In this document: positions 40,432-48,757 of the stretch, piece after piece | How the letters are laid out: each line of letters starts with the position of its first letter | Position numbering within the stretch: position 1 is the first letter of the stretch | Origin: Microtetraspora glauca | GTDB lineage: Bacteria > Actinomycetota > Actinomycetes > Streptomycetales > Streptomycetaceae | Assembly: GCA_000721275.1 (NCBI GenBank) | Contig: JOFO01000008.1 | Coordinates: forward strand, 62,001-126,000 | Direction of reading: 5' to 3' | DNA: 64,000 nucleotides | Program-made: the position numbers and the translations under genes | Notes under the pieces: generated by a model | What the model was told of the DNA's origin: nothing | Seen by the model: only the letters and a program-made list of their open reading frames with translations | The model's database searches: none

Positions 40432-42412
40432 TCAACGGAACCGCCGCAGGCGCAGGCTGTTGGTGACGACGAAGACGGACGAGAAGGCCATGGCCAGACC
40501 GGCGATCATCGGGTTGAGCAGGCCGGCCGCGGCGAGCGGCAGCGCGGCCACGTTGTAGCCGAAGGCCCAGGCCAGATTGCCCTTGATCGTCGCGAGGGTG
40601 CGGCGGGAGAGCCGGATCGCGTCGGCGGCCACCCGCAGGTCGCCGCGTACGAGGGTGAGGTCGCCGGCCTCGATGGCGGCGTCGGTGCCGGTGCCCATCG
40701 CCAGGCCCAGGTCGGCCTGGGCGAGCGCGGCGGCGTCGTTGACGGGAGCCGCGCAGGGCCCCGTCCCAGGCGACGAGCACCGCCCCGGCCCCGGCGCCGT
40801 CCGGTACCGGCACGCCCTCGGCGGTGAGCAGCGCGGCCCGTCCGGCGAGGACGCGCCGGCCGTCGACGGTGCCGCGGACGCCGAGCCCGGGGACGTTCTC
40901 GAACCGCTCGGGGACCGGCAGCGCGCCGGCGGGGAGACCGAGCCGTTCGGCGGCCCCGGCGGCGACCGCGCGGGCGACGGGGTGCTCGGAGGCGTGCTCC
41001 AGGGCGCCGGCGAGCCGCAGCAGCTCCTTCTCGTCGGTGTCGCCGGCGGGGTGGACGCCGGTGAGGGTCATCCGGCCGGTGGTGACGGTCCCGGTCTTGT
41101 CGAGGACGACGGTGTCGACGCGGCGGGTGGACTCCAGGACCTCGGGGCCCTTGACGATGATGCCGAGCTGGGCGCCGCGTCCGGTGCCGACGAGCAGGGC
41201 GGTCGGGGTGGCCAGGCCGAGGGCGCAGGGGCAGGCGATGATCAGGACGGCGACGGCGGCGGTGAACGCGGCGGTCGCCCCGGCGCCGGTGCCGAGCCAG
41301 AAGCCGAGGGTGGCGAGGGCGATCAGCAGGACGACGGGGACGAAGACGGCGGAGACCCGGTCGGCGAGCCGCTGGACCTCGGCCTTGCCGCTCTGCGCCT
41401 CCTCGACGAGCTGGGCCGTCCGGGCGAGCCGGGTGTCGGCGCCGACGCGGGTGGCGCGGACGACGAGCCGGCCGGAGACGTTGACGCAGCCGCCGGTGAC
41501 GGGGTCGCCGGCGGTGACGTCGGCGGGCAGGGACTCGCCGGTGAGGAGGGAGGCGTCGACGGCGGAGGCGCCCTCGGTGACGGTGCCGTCGGTGGCGATC
41601 TTCTCGCCGGGGCGTACGACGAAGAGGTCGCCGGCGCGCAGGTCGGCGACCGGCACCCGTACCTCGGCTCCGGCGCGCAGTACGGCCACGTCCTTGGCGC
41701 CGAGCTCCATCAGGGCCCGCAGGGCGGCGCCGGCCTTCCGCTTCGCGCGGGCCTCCAGCCAGCGGCCGAGGAGGATGAAGGTGACGACGCCGGCGGCGAC
41801 CTCCAGGTAGAGCGCGGAGGAGGCGTCGGCGCGGTCCGCGGTGAGGTCGAAGCCGTGCCGCATGCCGGGCGCGCCGGCGTCGCCGAGGAAGAGCGCCCAC
41901 AGGGACCAGCCGTAGGCGGCGAGGGTGCCGGCCGAGACGAGGGTGTCCATGGTGGCGGCGCCGTGCCGGAGGTTGGTCCAGGCGGCCCGGTGGAAGGGGA
42001 GGCCGCCCCAGACGACGACGGGGGAGGCGAGGGTGAGGGAGAGCCACTGCCAGCGGTCGAACTGGAGGGCGGGGACCATGGCGAGCAGGACGACGGGGGC
42101 GGCGAGGACGGCGGAGACGACGAGGCGGCGGCGCAGCGCGGCGAGCTCGGGGTCGGCGTCCGGCGCGTCGGGCGCCTCCGGCTCCGGTGCCGGCGGTGCG
42201 GGTTCCTCGGCGGTGTAGCCGGTCTTCACCACGGTGGCGATGAGGGCGTCGACGCCGATCTCGGGCGGGTGCTCGACGCGGGCCTTCTCGGTGGCGTAGT
42301 TGACGGTGGCGGTGACGCCGTCCATCCGGTTGAGCTTCTTCTCGACGCGGGCCGCGCAGGAGGCGCAGGTCATCCCGCCGATGGTCAGCTCGGTGACGGT
42401 GGTGCTGGGCAT
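40432..42412 (-). pseudogene. copA: Copper-translocating P-type ATPase with internal deletion and frameshift
   Basis: Copper-exporting P1B ATPase. Intact features: N-terminal heavy-metal domain (LTIGGMTCASCAARVEKKLN), membrane CPC motif (IIACPCALGLATPTALLV), phosphorylation site ([16 protein letters not shown]) and HP motif ([17 protein letters not shown]). After AWDGALRG (junction about 40744-40750) the frame shifts: the sequence jumps straight to [19 protein letters not shown] in another frame, which ends correctly at 40432 (NSLRLRRFR). About 80 codons with the TGDN hinge and the GDG part of GDGVND are missing, so the protein should be inactive. Without correction, the first frame runs on as nonsense to 40388. 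I use the ATG at 42412 (MPSTTVTEL). It lies downstream of copZ behind a hairpin. A misassembly is possible. Confidence 0.82.
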
Positions 42413-42431
42413 GTGCGGTTCCAAAGGGGAG

Positions 42432-42461
42432 CAGGGCCGTACCCGTAACGGTACGACCCTG
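42432..42461. terminator. Hairpin between copZ and copA
   Basis: CAGGGCCGTACC (42432-42443) pairs with GGTACGACCCTG (42450-42461), with one internal mismatch. It probably attenuates transcription from copZ into copA, giving more chaperone than pump. Confidence 0.6.
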
Positions 42462-42484
42462 CCCGGACGGCCCGCGGCGGGCGG

Positions 42485-42709
42485 TCAGACCAGCTCGTAG
42501 CCGGCCTCGTCGACGGCGGCGGCGACGGCCTCGCGGTCGAGGGGGGCGGTGGAGACGACGGTGACCTCGCCGGTCGCGGCGACGGCGGTCACGGAGGTGA
42601 CGCCGGGGATCGCGGAGATCTCGCCGGAGACGGCGCCCTCGCAGTGGCCGCAGGTCATGCCCTTGACGTGGTAGACGGTGGTGAGTTCGGTCTGCGTCTC
42701 GGCGGCCAT
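42485..42709 (-). CDS. copZ: CopZ-type copper chaperone (heavy-metal-associated domain)
   Basis: A 74-residue single HMA domain that carries cuprous ion to the CopA pump. The metal site is HVKGMTCGHCEGAVSGEISA, followed by the ferredoxin-like fold ending DEAGYELV. The ATG at 42709 is preceded by GGAGAGACCGCC. It is the first gene of the copper operon, with copA 73 bases downstream. The CsoR-type operator at 42754-42770 lies in its promoter. Confidence 0.9.
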   Translation of the reverse strand: MAAETQTELTTVYHVKGMTCGHCEGAVSGEISAIPGVTSVTAVAATGEVTVVSTAPLDREAVAAAVDEAGYELV

Positions 42710-42753
42710 GGCGGTCTCTCCTCATTCGGTTCGGAGTCGTACAGCTCGATGCT

Positions 42754-42770
42754 ATACCCCTAGGGGGTAT
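42754..42770. promoter_or_regulatory. CsoR-type copper-responsive operator
   Basis: ATACCCC-TA-GGGGGTAT is a near-perfect palindrome matching the A/T-flanked ACCC...GGGT pattern of CsoR binding sites known upstream of copZ/copA in Streptomyces. It lies 45 bases upstream of copZ and overlaps the last codons and stop (42760-42762) of the PrsW gene. The csoR gene itself is not in this window. Confidence 0.8.
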
Positions 42771-43707
42771 GAATTCCAGTCGGATCGGGCTCGCGCCGCG
42801 CGAGGGCGCGCAGCCACGCCAGCCCCGCCAGTGTCACCAGCACCAGCCCGCCCACCGAGAAGAGAGTGAACAGGTGCTCCTGCGCGGCCGTGGGCTCGGG
42901 GAGGTACCCCTGGGCGAACAGGGAGCGGTCCAGGCTCGTGGTGGTCAGCTGGAGCACCAGCCACAGCGCGATCCCGTGCATCGAGTCCCAGAGGGCGTGC
43001 AGCACCGCCACGCCCAGGTAGGTGCCGACGACCGGGCCGGCGAGCCGGAAGCGGCCGTCGGGCCGGCGGAAGGAGAAGAGCACCGCGCCCGCGATCGCCG
43101 TCCACAGACCGTGCCCGAACGGGGCGAGCAGCCCGCGCAGGATCTCCGTCTCCAGCAGGGAGCGCAGGTCGATGCCGTCCATGGTGACCGCGGCGTTGAA
43201 CGCGTACCCCGCGCTCTCGAAGGCGGCGAAGCCGAACCCGACCGTCCCGCCGAGCACCAGACCGGCCCGCCGGCCGCGCAGGTACGGGCGGTGCCGGACG
43301 ACGAACATCAGGGCGGCGAGCTTCACCGCCTCCTCGATCAGCCCCACCCCGAGGAACATCCACAGCGAGGGGTGGAGCAGGTAGTACTCCATGACGGAGG
43401 CGCCGAGGACGCCCAGCACGCCGCCGGTGACGAAGCAGCCGAGGATCACCGGCAGCCCGAGGTCGCGGCCGTGCCGCTCGTACGCCCACAGGACGAAGAC
43501 GCCCGGGACCAGGAAGCTGCCGAGCAGGATCAGCGTCGGCAGCAGGGTGGTGTTGGCGGTGGCGTACGTGACCACCGCGGTCAGCGCCCACAGGGCGAGC
43601 CCGCCCCCGAGGCACCGCTTCCACAGCCCGGGGCGCGGCCCGGCCGCCTCGGGGGGTGCCGGGGGCGGCGGGGGAGGGGTCTGGGGGGTGGGCCAATACT
43701 CGTGCAT
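42760..43707 (-). CDS. PrsW family intramembrane metalloprotease
   Basis: A 315-residue polytopic membrane protease with a Pro-rich N-terminus (WPTPQTPPPPPPAPPEAA). The active-site signature is MFLGVGLIEEAVKLAALMFV (E-E-x-x-K), with the other family motifs GFGFAAFESAGYAFNA, RGLLAPFGHGLWTAIAGAVL and VAVLHALWDSMHGIAL supplying His and Asp ligands. Members cleave anti-sigma or membrane proteins. The ATG at 43707 starts the Pro-rich head. It is divergent from the antiporter (64 bases). Its 3' end overlaps the CsoR-type operator of copZ. Confidence 0.9.
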   Translation of the reverse strand: MHEYWPTPQTPPPPPPAPPEAAGPRPGLWKRCLGGGLALWALTAVVTYATANTTLLPTLILLGSFLVPGVFVLWAYERHGRDLGLPVILGCFVTGGVLGVLGASVMEYYLLHPSLWMFLGVGLIEEAVKLAALMFVVRHRPYLRGRRAGLVLGGTVGFGFAAFESAGYAFNAAVTMDGIDLRSLLETEILRGLLAPFGHGLWTAIAGAVLFSFRRPDGRFRLAGPVVGTYLGVAVLHALWDSMHGIALWLVLQLTTTSLDRSLFAQGYLPEPTAAQEHLFTLFSVGGLVLVTLAGLAWLRALARREPDPTGIHTP

Positions 43708-43771
43708 CCGCGGGCCTCCACGTCCCTCCGCCGACAGGGCATCTGACCGGAGCTTATGGTAGATACCCGAT

Positions 43772-44983
43772 ATGTCGCATTCGGGGAGCACGCTCGTCCT
43801 GATCATGGTGATCGCCGTCCTGGCGCCGCTGCTGGCGTACTGGGCGGGGCGCCGCGTCCCCGTCCCGCTCGCCGTCTTCGAGATCCTGCTCGGCATCGTC
43901 ATCGGCCCCGACGTCCTCGGCTGGGCCCACGCGGACGAGCTGATCGACGGCCTCTCGGAACTCGGCCTCGCGATGCTGATCTTCCTGGCCGGGTACGAGA
44001 TCGAGTTCGGCAAGGTCCGCGGCGACACCCTCCGGCGCTCCGTCTGGGCCTGGCTGGCCGCGCTCGCCCTCGGCCTCACCGCCGGCGTCCTGCTCGGCGG
44101 CGGCTACTCCACCGGCGTCTTCATCGGGGTGGCGCTCACCAGCACCGCCCTCGGCACCGTCCTGCCCGTGCTGCGCGACTCCGGCGGGCTGCGCGGGCGC
44201 TTCGGCTCGGTCGTGATGGCCTTCGGCGCGGTCGGCGAGTTCGGGCCCATCATCGCCATGGCGCTGCTGCTCAGCGGACGCACCGCCGCCCAGTCGACGG
44301 TCCTGCTCGCGGTCTTCGCCGCGCTCACCGCCGCCGCCGTGTACTGGGCGCTGCGGCCGCGCCCGCCGTGGTTCTCCGCCGTCATCGCCCGCACCCTGCA
44401 CACCAGCGGGCAGTTCGCGGTCCGCTTCGTCTTCCTGCTGCTCGCGCTGATGCTCGGCGCCTCGACCGCGCTCGGCCTCGACGTGCTGCTCGGCGCCTTC
44501 GCCGCCGGGCTGATCACCCGCCTGGTGCTCACCGGGGCGGCGCCCGAGGCCGGCCCGCAGATCCTGGAGAAGGTCGAGGGGGTCGGCTTCGGCTTCCTCG
44601 TGCCGGTCTTCTTCGTCGTCACCGGCATCGAGTTCGACCTGGACTCGCTGCTGTCCGGCGGGCGCGCGCTGCTGCTCCTGCCGGTCTTCCTGCTGCTCTT
44701 CCTGGTGGTGCGCGGCGGCCCGATGTGGTTCCTCGCCCCGCGCGACCTCGACCGGAAGGACCGCGGGGCGCTGGTGCTGTACGGCTCCACCGCGCTGCCG
44801 CTCGTCGTCGCCATCACCACCATCGGCCTGGACGACAAGGCGCTCTCGGCGGGCGAGGCGGCGGCGCTCGTCGGCGCCGGGATGGTCTCCGTCCTGGTCT
44901 TCCCGCTGCTCGCGACGCGGGTGCGGGCGGGCCGGGACCGGGCGCCGGAGGAGACGGTCAGCGGGGGCTCGGAGGCGTGGTGA
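43772..44983 (+). CDS. Cation:proton antiporter (CPA2-like)
   Basis: A 403-residue monovalent cation/proton antiporter with about 12 hydrophobic helices (TLVLIMVIAVLAPLLAYWAG, FEILLGIVIGPDVLGWAHAD, LSELGLAMLIFLAGYEIEFG). The family's conserved F-x-A-G-x-E/D segment (FLAGYEIEF) and a second (LLGAFAAGLITRLVL) are visible. No C-terminal TrkA domain. The ATG at 43772 lies only about 20 bases after a TAGAT-like -10 element (43760-43765), so the mRNA leader may be very short. It converges on the TetR gene and overlaps its 3' end by 26 bases. Confidence 0.85.
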   Translation: MSHSGSTLVLIMVIAVLAPLLAYWAGRRVPVPLAVFEILLGIVIGPDVLGWAHADELIDGLSELGLAMLIFLAGYEIEFGKVRGDTLRRSVWAWLAALALGLTAGVLLGGGYSTGVFIGVALTSTALGTVLPVLRDSGGLRGRFGSVVMAFGAVGEFGPIIAMALLLSGRTAAQSTVLLAVFAALTAAAVYWALRPRPPWFSAVIARTLHTSGQFAVRFVFLLLALMLGASTALGLDVLLGAFAAGLITRLVLTGAAPEAGPQILEKVEGVGFGFLVPVFFVVTGIEFDLDSLLSGGRALLLLPVFLLLFLVVRGGPMWFLAPRDLDRKDRGALVLYGSTALPLVVAITTIGLDDKALSAGEAAALVGAGMVSVLVFPLLATRVRAGRDRAPEETVSGGSEAW

Positions 44984-45653
44984 CGGGCGCGCCGGCGGCG
45001 GCTTCTGCGGCGGCTGGTTCTCCGCCGGCGGGAGCCTCGCCGAGGACCGGGGCGAGGTAGCGGAGCATCACCTTCTTCAGCTCGCCGACGGCCGCGTCCC
45101 GCACCGGGCCCTCGGGGGCGGCGATGATCAGCGCGAGCCCGCCCTTGAAGACGGCGAAGGTCATGTCGGCGATCCGGTCCAACTCGGCGTCGCCGAGCGC
45201 CGGGACGGCCCGCGCGCCGATCGTCTCGCGGATCTGGGTGAGCAGCGAGGCGTGCAGCGCGTCGTGCTCCTCGGCGATCCGGCCGGGGACGTCGGAGCCG
45301 TGCATCAGGGCGAGGAAGGCCGGGTTGAGGCAGTTGAACTCGATCAGCGGGTCGAGCACCGCGTCGATCAGCTCCGGCAGCGGCAGCGCCAGGTTGGCGG
45401 GGGTGAAGACCTGGCCGTGGGCCTCGCGCATCTGCTGGATGAGCCGGCCGCCGAGCTCGATGGCGATCGCTTCCTTGTTCGGGAAGTACTGGTAGAGCGT
45501 GCCCGGCGAGACCTTCGCCTCGCGGGCGATCGCGTTGGTGCTGCTGGCCGTGTAGCCGTGCGCGCAGAACACGTCGGCGGCGGCCTGGAGCAGCTGGGCG
45601 ATGCGGCGCTCGCCGCGGGCCTGCCGGCGGCGCGGCTTCGGGTCCTCGGGCAT
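44958..45653 (-). CDS. TetR/AcrR family transcriptional regulator
   Basis: A 231-residue repressor. The N-terminal HTH reads RIAQLLQAAADVFCAHGYTA then SSTNAIAREAKVSPGTLYQY followed by FPNKEAIAIEL. The helical ligand domain ends in an Ala/Glu/Gly-rich tail. The ATG at 45653 is well placed before the HTH. It is divergent from the MMPL exporter gene; a 21-bp inverted repeat (45686-45740) in between is the probable operator, so it likely represses the exporter and itself until a ligand binds. Confidence 0.92.
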   Translation of the reverse strand: MPEDPKPRRRQARGERRIAQLLQAAADVFCAHGYTASSTNAIAREAKVSPGTLYQYFPNKEAIAIELGGRLIQQMREAHGQVFTPANLALPLPELIDAVLDPLIEFNCLNPAFLALMHGSDVPGRIAEEHDALHASLLTQIRETIGARAVPALGDAELDRIADMTFAVFKGGLALIIAAPEGPVRDAAVGELKKVMLRYLAPVLGEAPAGGEPAAAEAAAGAPVTTPPSPR

Positions 45654-45685
45654 GGCTGTCCCCGGTCCTCCTCGATACGCGTTGA

Positions 45686-45740
45686 CAAACACGAGAGGTC
45701 GCTCGCATTCTTGGATAACGCGAGCGATCACTCGTGTTTG
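45686..45740. promoter_or_regulatory. Long inverted repeat, probable TetR operator
   Basis: The 21-base arm starting CAAACACGAG (45686-45706) matches the reverse complement of the arm ending CTCGTGTTTG (45720-45740) at 19 of 21 positions, with a 13-base spacer. Each arm contains its own GAG...CTC half-dyad, so two TetR dimers could bind. A TTGACA sequence begins at 45682, inside the left edge. Confidence 0.8.
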
Positions 45741-45815
45741 CCAGTCTATGGCAATGGACGGCCCCCGCGACCTGCCGGGAAGCGAGAGCGGGGGCCACGG
45801 TGAAGGGGACACCGC

Positions 45816-48170
45816 GTGATGTCCGAAGTCAAGAATTCGGCCCCGCCGCGCACCGGCGGACGGGACGGAAGCCCAGGTCGCCGGCCGGGTACGGGCGGGG
45901 GATGGACCCGGTTCACGACCGCCCGGCCCCGGCTCACCCTGCTCGTCGCGCTCGTCCTCACCGCCCTCGCGGTCCTCGCCGGCGGCGGGGTCGCCGACCG
46001 GATGGGCAGCGGCGGGTGGGAGGACCCGGCGGCCGAGTCCAGTTACGCCACCGGGGTCCTGGAGCGGGAGTTCCCCGGCTCCCAGCCGAACCTGCTGCTC
46101 CTCGTCGACGCGGGGAAGGCCGGGGTCGACGACCCCGCCGTCGCCGCCGAGGCCCGCCGGCTCACCGAGCGGCTGGCCGCCGAGCCCGGCGTCGAGGGCG
46201 TCGGCTCCTACTGGGCCGGCCGCTCGCCCGCCCTCCGGTCCGAGGACGGCACCAAGGCCGTCGTCGCCGCCCGGATCGCCGGCGAGGAGAAGGCCGCCGG
46301 CGAACTCCTCGACCGCATCGCCCCCGCCTACCGGGGCAGCCACGGCCCCGTCGACGTCACCCTCGGCGGCGGCCTTGCCGTCCGCCACGAGATGCAGACG
46401 ATCATCCAGGAGGACCTGCTGCGGGCCGAGCTGATCGCCCTGCCCGTCACCCTCGTCCTGCTCGTCATGGTCTTCGGCAGCGCCGTCGCCGCCCTGCTGC
46501 CGCTCGGCGTCGGCATCGTCGCCATCCTGGGCACCAACGCGGTGCTGCGCGGCATCACCGAGTTCACCGACGTCTCCGTCTTCGCGCAGAACCTCACCAC
46601 CGCGCTCGGCCTCGGCCTCGCCATCGACTACGCGCTCTTCGTCGTCCGCCGCTACCGCGAGGAGCTGGCCACGGGCGCCGCGCCGCACGCCGCCGTCCGC
46701 ACCACCCTGCGCACCGCCGGGCGGACCGTGCTCTTCTCCGCCCTCACCGTCGCCGTGTCGCTCGCCGCGATGCTCGTCTTCCCGCAGTACTTCCTGCGCT
46801 CCTTCGCGTACGCGGGCATCGCCGTCGTCCTGCTCGCCGCCGCGGCGGCCCTCACCCTCCTGCCGGCCGCCCTCGTGCTCCTCGGCGACCGCGTCAACGC
46901 CCTCGACCTGCGCCGGCTCCTCCGCCGCCGCCGCGCAACCGCACGGGACGCGGGGGACGCGCGGGCGGCCGGGGACGGCGGGCAGGCCACGGACGGCGGG
47001 CGAGGCAGGGACGGCGGGGAGGCCGGGAAGGCCGCCGGCTGGACCCGGACGGCCGGGCTGGTGATGCGCCGGGCCCCCGCCTTCGCCGTCCTCACCACCG
47101 CCGGCCTCGTGCTGCTCGGACTGCCCTTCCTCGGCGTGAAGTTCGGCACCGCCGACGACCGGCAGCTGCCCGCCGACGCCTCCTCCCGGATCGTCCAGGA
47201 AGAGCTCCGCGCCGGCTTCCCCGGCGACCCCGGCGGCACCCTCACGATCCTCGCCGAGGGCCCCGCCACCCCCGCCGAGTACGGCGCCTACCGCGAGCGC
47301 GTCGCCGCCCTCGACGGCGTCGTGCGGGTCGACGGCCCCGTGGTCTCCGGCACCGGCGCGGACACCCGCGCCTACTACAGCGTCGTCCCCGACGGTCCCG
47401 CCGTCGGCGACGCGGCCCAGCGCGCGGTCGGCGACCTGCGCGCCGCCGACGCCCCCTTCGCCACCTCCGTCACCGGCCAGGCCGCCGTCCTCGTCGACTC
47501 CAAGGACGCCATCGCCGACCGGCTGCCCTGGGCCGCCGCCGTCATCGTCCTCGTCACCCTGCTGCTGGTCTTCCTGCTCACCGGCAGCGTCCTCATCCCC
47601 GTGCAGGCCGTCGTCCTCAACGCCCTCAGCCTCACCGCCATGTTCGGCGCCGTCGTCTGGGTCTTCCAGGACGGACACCTGTCCGGCCTGCTCGGCTTCA
47701 CCGCCACCGGCGACATCGAGACGACCCTGCCCGTCCTCATGTTCTGCGTCGCCTTCGGCCTCTCCATGGACTACGGCGTCTTCCTGCTCTCCCGCATCAA
47801 GGAGGAGTACGACGCCACCGGCGACCACGAGGGCGCCGTCCGCTTCGGCCTCGCCCGCACCGGCGGGCTCATCACCGCCGCCGCCGTCATCCTCGCCGTC
47901 GTCATGGTCGCCATCGGCACCTCCCGGGTCACCAACACCAAGATGCTCGGCCTCGGCGTCGCCCTCGCCGTCGTCATGGACGCCATGGTGGTCCGCAGCC
48001 TCCTCGTCCCCGCCGTGATGAAACTGACCGGCCGCCTCACCTGGTGGGCCCCCGCACCGCTGCGCCGCTTCCACGACCGCTTCGGCATCAGCGAGTCCGA
48101 CGACCAGCCGCCCGCCCCCGCGGCCGGCGCCCCGGAGGAGATACCCGAGCCGGTCGGCGCCCGGGGATAG
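45816..48170 (+). CDS. MMPL/RND family transporter
   Basis: A 784-residue inner-membrane exporter of the MMPL type found in actinobacteria, used for lipids or hydrophobic compounds. It has the duplicated RND layout: helix 1, an external loop of about 130 residues, a block of helices (LVMVFGSAVAALLPLGVGIV, GLGLAIDYALFVVRRYREEL), then a repeat of loop and helices (FCVAFGLSMDYGVFLLSRIK). The two GxxxDY motifs (AIDYALF and SMDYGVF) are the proton-relay sites. Between the halves lies a cytosolic Gly/Asp-rich linker. GTG at 45816 or ATG at 45819 may start it; AAGGGG fits either. Regulation by the divergent TetR protein is likely. Confidence 0.92.
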   Translation: MMSEVKNSAPPRTGGRDGSPGRRPGTGGGWTRFTTARPRLTLLVALVLTALAVLAGGGVADRMGSGGWEDPAAESSYATGVLEREFPGSQPNLLLLVDAGKAGVDDPAVAAEARRLTERLAAEPGVEGVGSYWAGRSPALRSEDGTKAVVAARIAGEEKAAGELLDRIAPAYRGSHGPVDVTLGGGLAVRHEMQTIIQEDLLRAELIALPVTLVLLVMVFGSAVAALLPLGVGIVAILGTNAVLRGITEFTDVSVFAQNLTTALGLGLAIDYALFVVRRYREELATGAAPHAAVRTTLRTAGRTVLFSALTVAVSLAAMLVFPQYFLRSFAYAGIAVVLLAAAAALTLLPAALVLLGDRVNALDLRRLLRRRRATARDAGDARAAGDGGQATDGGRGRDGGEAGKAAGWTRTAGLVMRRAPAFAVLTTAGLVLLGLPFLGVKFGTADDRQLPADASSRIVQEELRAGFPGDPGGTLTILAEGPATPAEYGAYRERVAALDGVVRVDGPVVSGTGADTRAYYSVVPDGPAVGDAAQRAVGDLRAADAPFATSVTGQAAVLVDSKDAIADRLPWAAAVIVLVTLLLVFLLTGSVLIPVQAVVLNALSLTAMFGAVVWVFQDGHLSGLLGFTATGDIETTLPVLMFCVAFGLSMDYGVFLLSRIKEEYDATGDHEGAVRFGLARTGGLITAAAVILAVVMVAIGTSRVTNTKMLGLGVALAVVMDAMVVRSLLVPAVMKLTGRLTWWAPAPLRRFHDRFGISESDDQPPAPAAGAPEEIPEPVGARG

Positions 48171-48223
48171 CCCCGGACACCGGCCCCCGGACGCGGGCCC
48201 CGGACACCGGCCCCCGGACGCGG
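48170..48223. repeat. Tandem 27-bp direct repeat
   Basis: Two identical 27-bp units (each GCCCCGGACACCGG plus CCCCCGGACGCGG), at 48170-48196 and 48197-48223, lie directly after the MMPL stop codon. Probably a slippage duplication. Confidence 0.7.
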
Positions 48224-48266
48224 CGCGGCGCCGCCCCCCGGACTCCACCGGAGGACGGCGCCGCGC
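48223..48266. terminator. Hairpin terminator after the MMPL gene
   Basis: GCGCGGCGCCG (48223-48233) pairs perfectly with CGGCGCCGCGC (48256-48266). It lies between the convergent MMPL and small HTH genes. Confidence 0.65.
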
Positions 48267-48283
48267 GGGCGGACGGACCCGGG

Positions 48284-48481
48284 TCAGTCGCGCCGCGCCC
48301 GGTTCCCCGGACGGCTCGCGACCCAGGCGCGGACGGTGTCCGCGTACCAGAAGGGCTTGCCGCCCTCGACGTGGTCGGGCGGCGGCAGCAGCCCGTGCTT
48401 CCGGTAGGACCGCACCGTGTCCGGCTGCACCCGGATGTGCGCGGCGATGTCCTTGTACGACCAGAGGCTTCTGTCCGTCAT
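48284..48481 (-). CDS. Small MerR/AlpA-like helix-turn-helix protein
   Basis: A 65-residue DNA-binding protein. It has the MerR-like winged-helix pattern SLWSYKDIAAHIRVQPDTVR then SYRKHGLLPPPDHVEGGKPF and WYADTVRAWVASRP. The ATG at 48481 follows GGGAGGTACAGGC. It is single-domain with no ligand region, like excisionase-type or BldC-like proteins. Target unknown. The 276 bases upstream (48482-48757) hold no gene that I can support. Confidence 0.75.
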   Translation of the reverse strand: MTDRSLWSYKDIAAHIRVQPDTVRSYRKHGLLPPPDHVEGGKPFWYADTVRAWVASRPGNRARRD

Positions 48482-48757
48482 GCCTGTACCTCCCTCACGC
48501 CCCGTGCCGCGCAGCGGTGGCGGGGGGTGCCGTTCGGGGGCGCTGCGGGCGGTGGCGTCGGTGATCACTGAGCCTGTGCCCGCTGAACGACCCGGTCGGA
48601 CGGCCGGGAAGCGGCTGTCGAACGCCTGTGACACGGAACCCGCGTAACCGCGACATGCGTGACGCGGGCGCGACCGCCGTGACAGAAGTGACGAACGGTC
48701 ACAGCGGCGCGCCCGCGTGCGTCCGGAGGCGCCGGGGGTCCGCTGCCCGGCGGCCGG

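Noticed and set aside
40388..40744. Arg/Gly-rich C-terminus of copA in the continuous frame
   Set aside because: It is out-of-frame translation after the deletion; the genuine P-type ATPase ending is in the other frame and stops at 40432.
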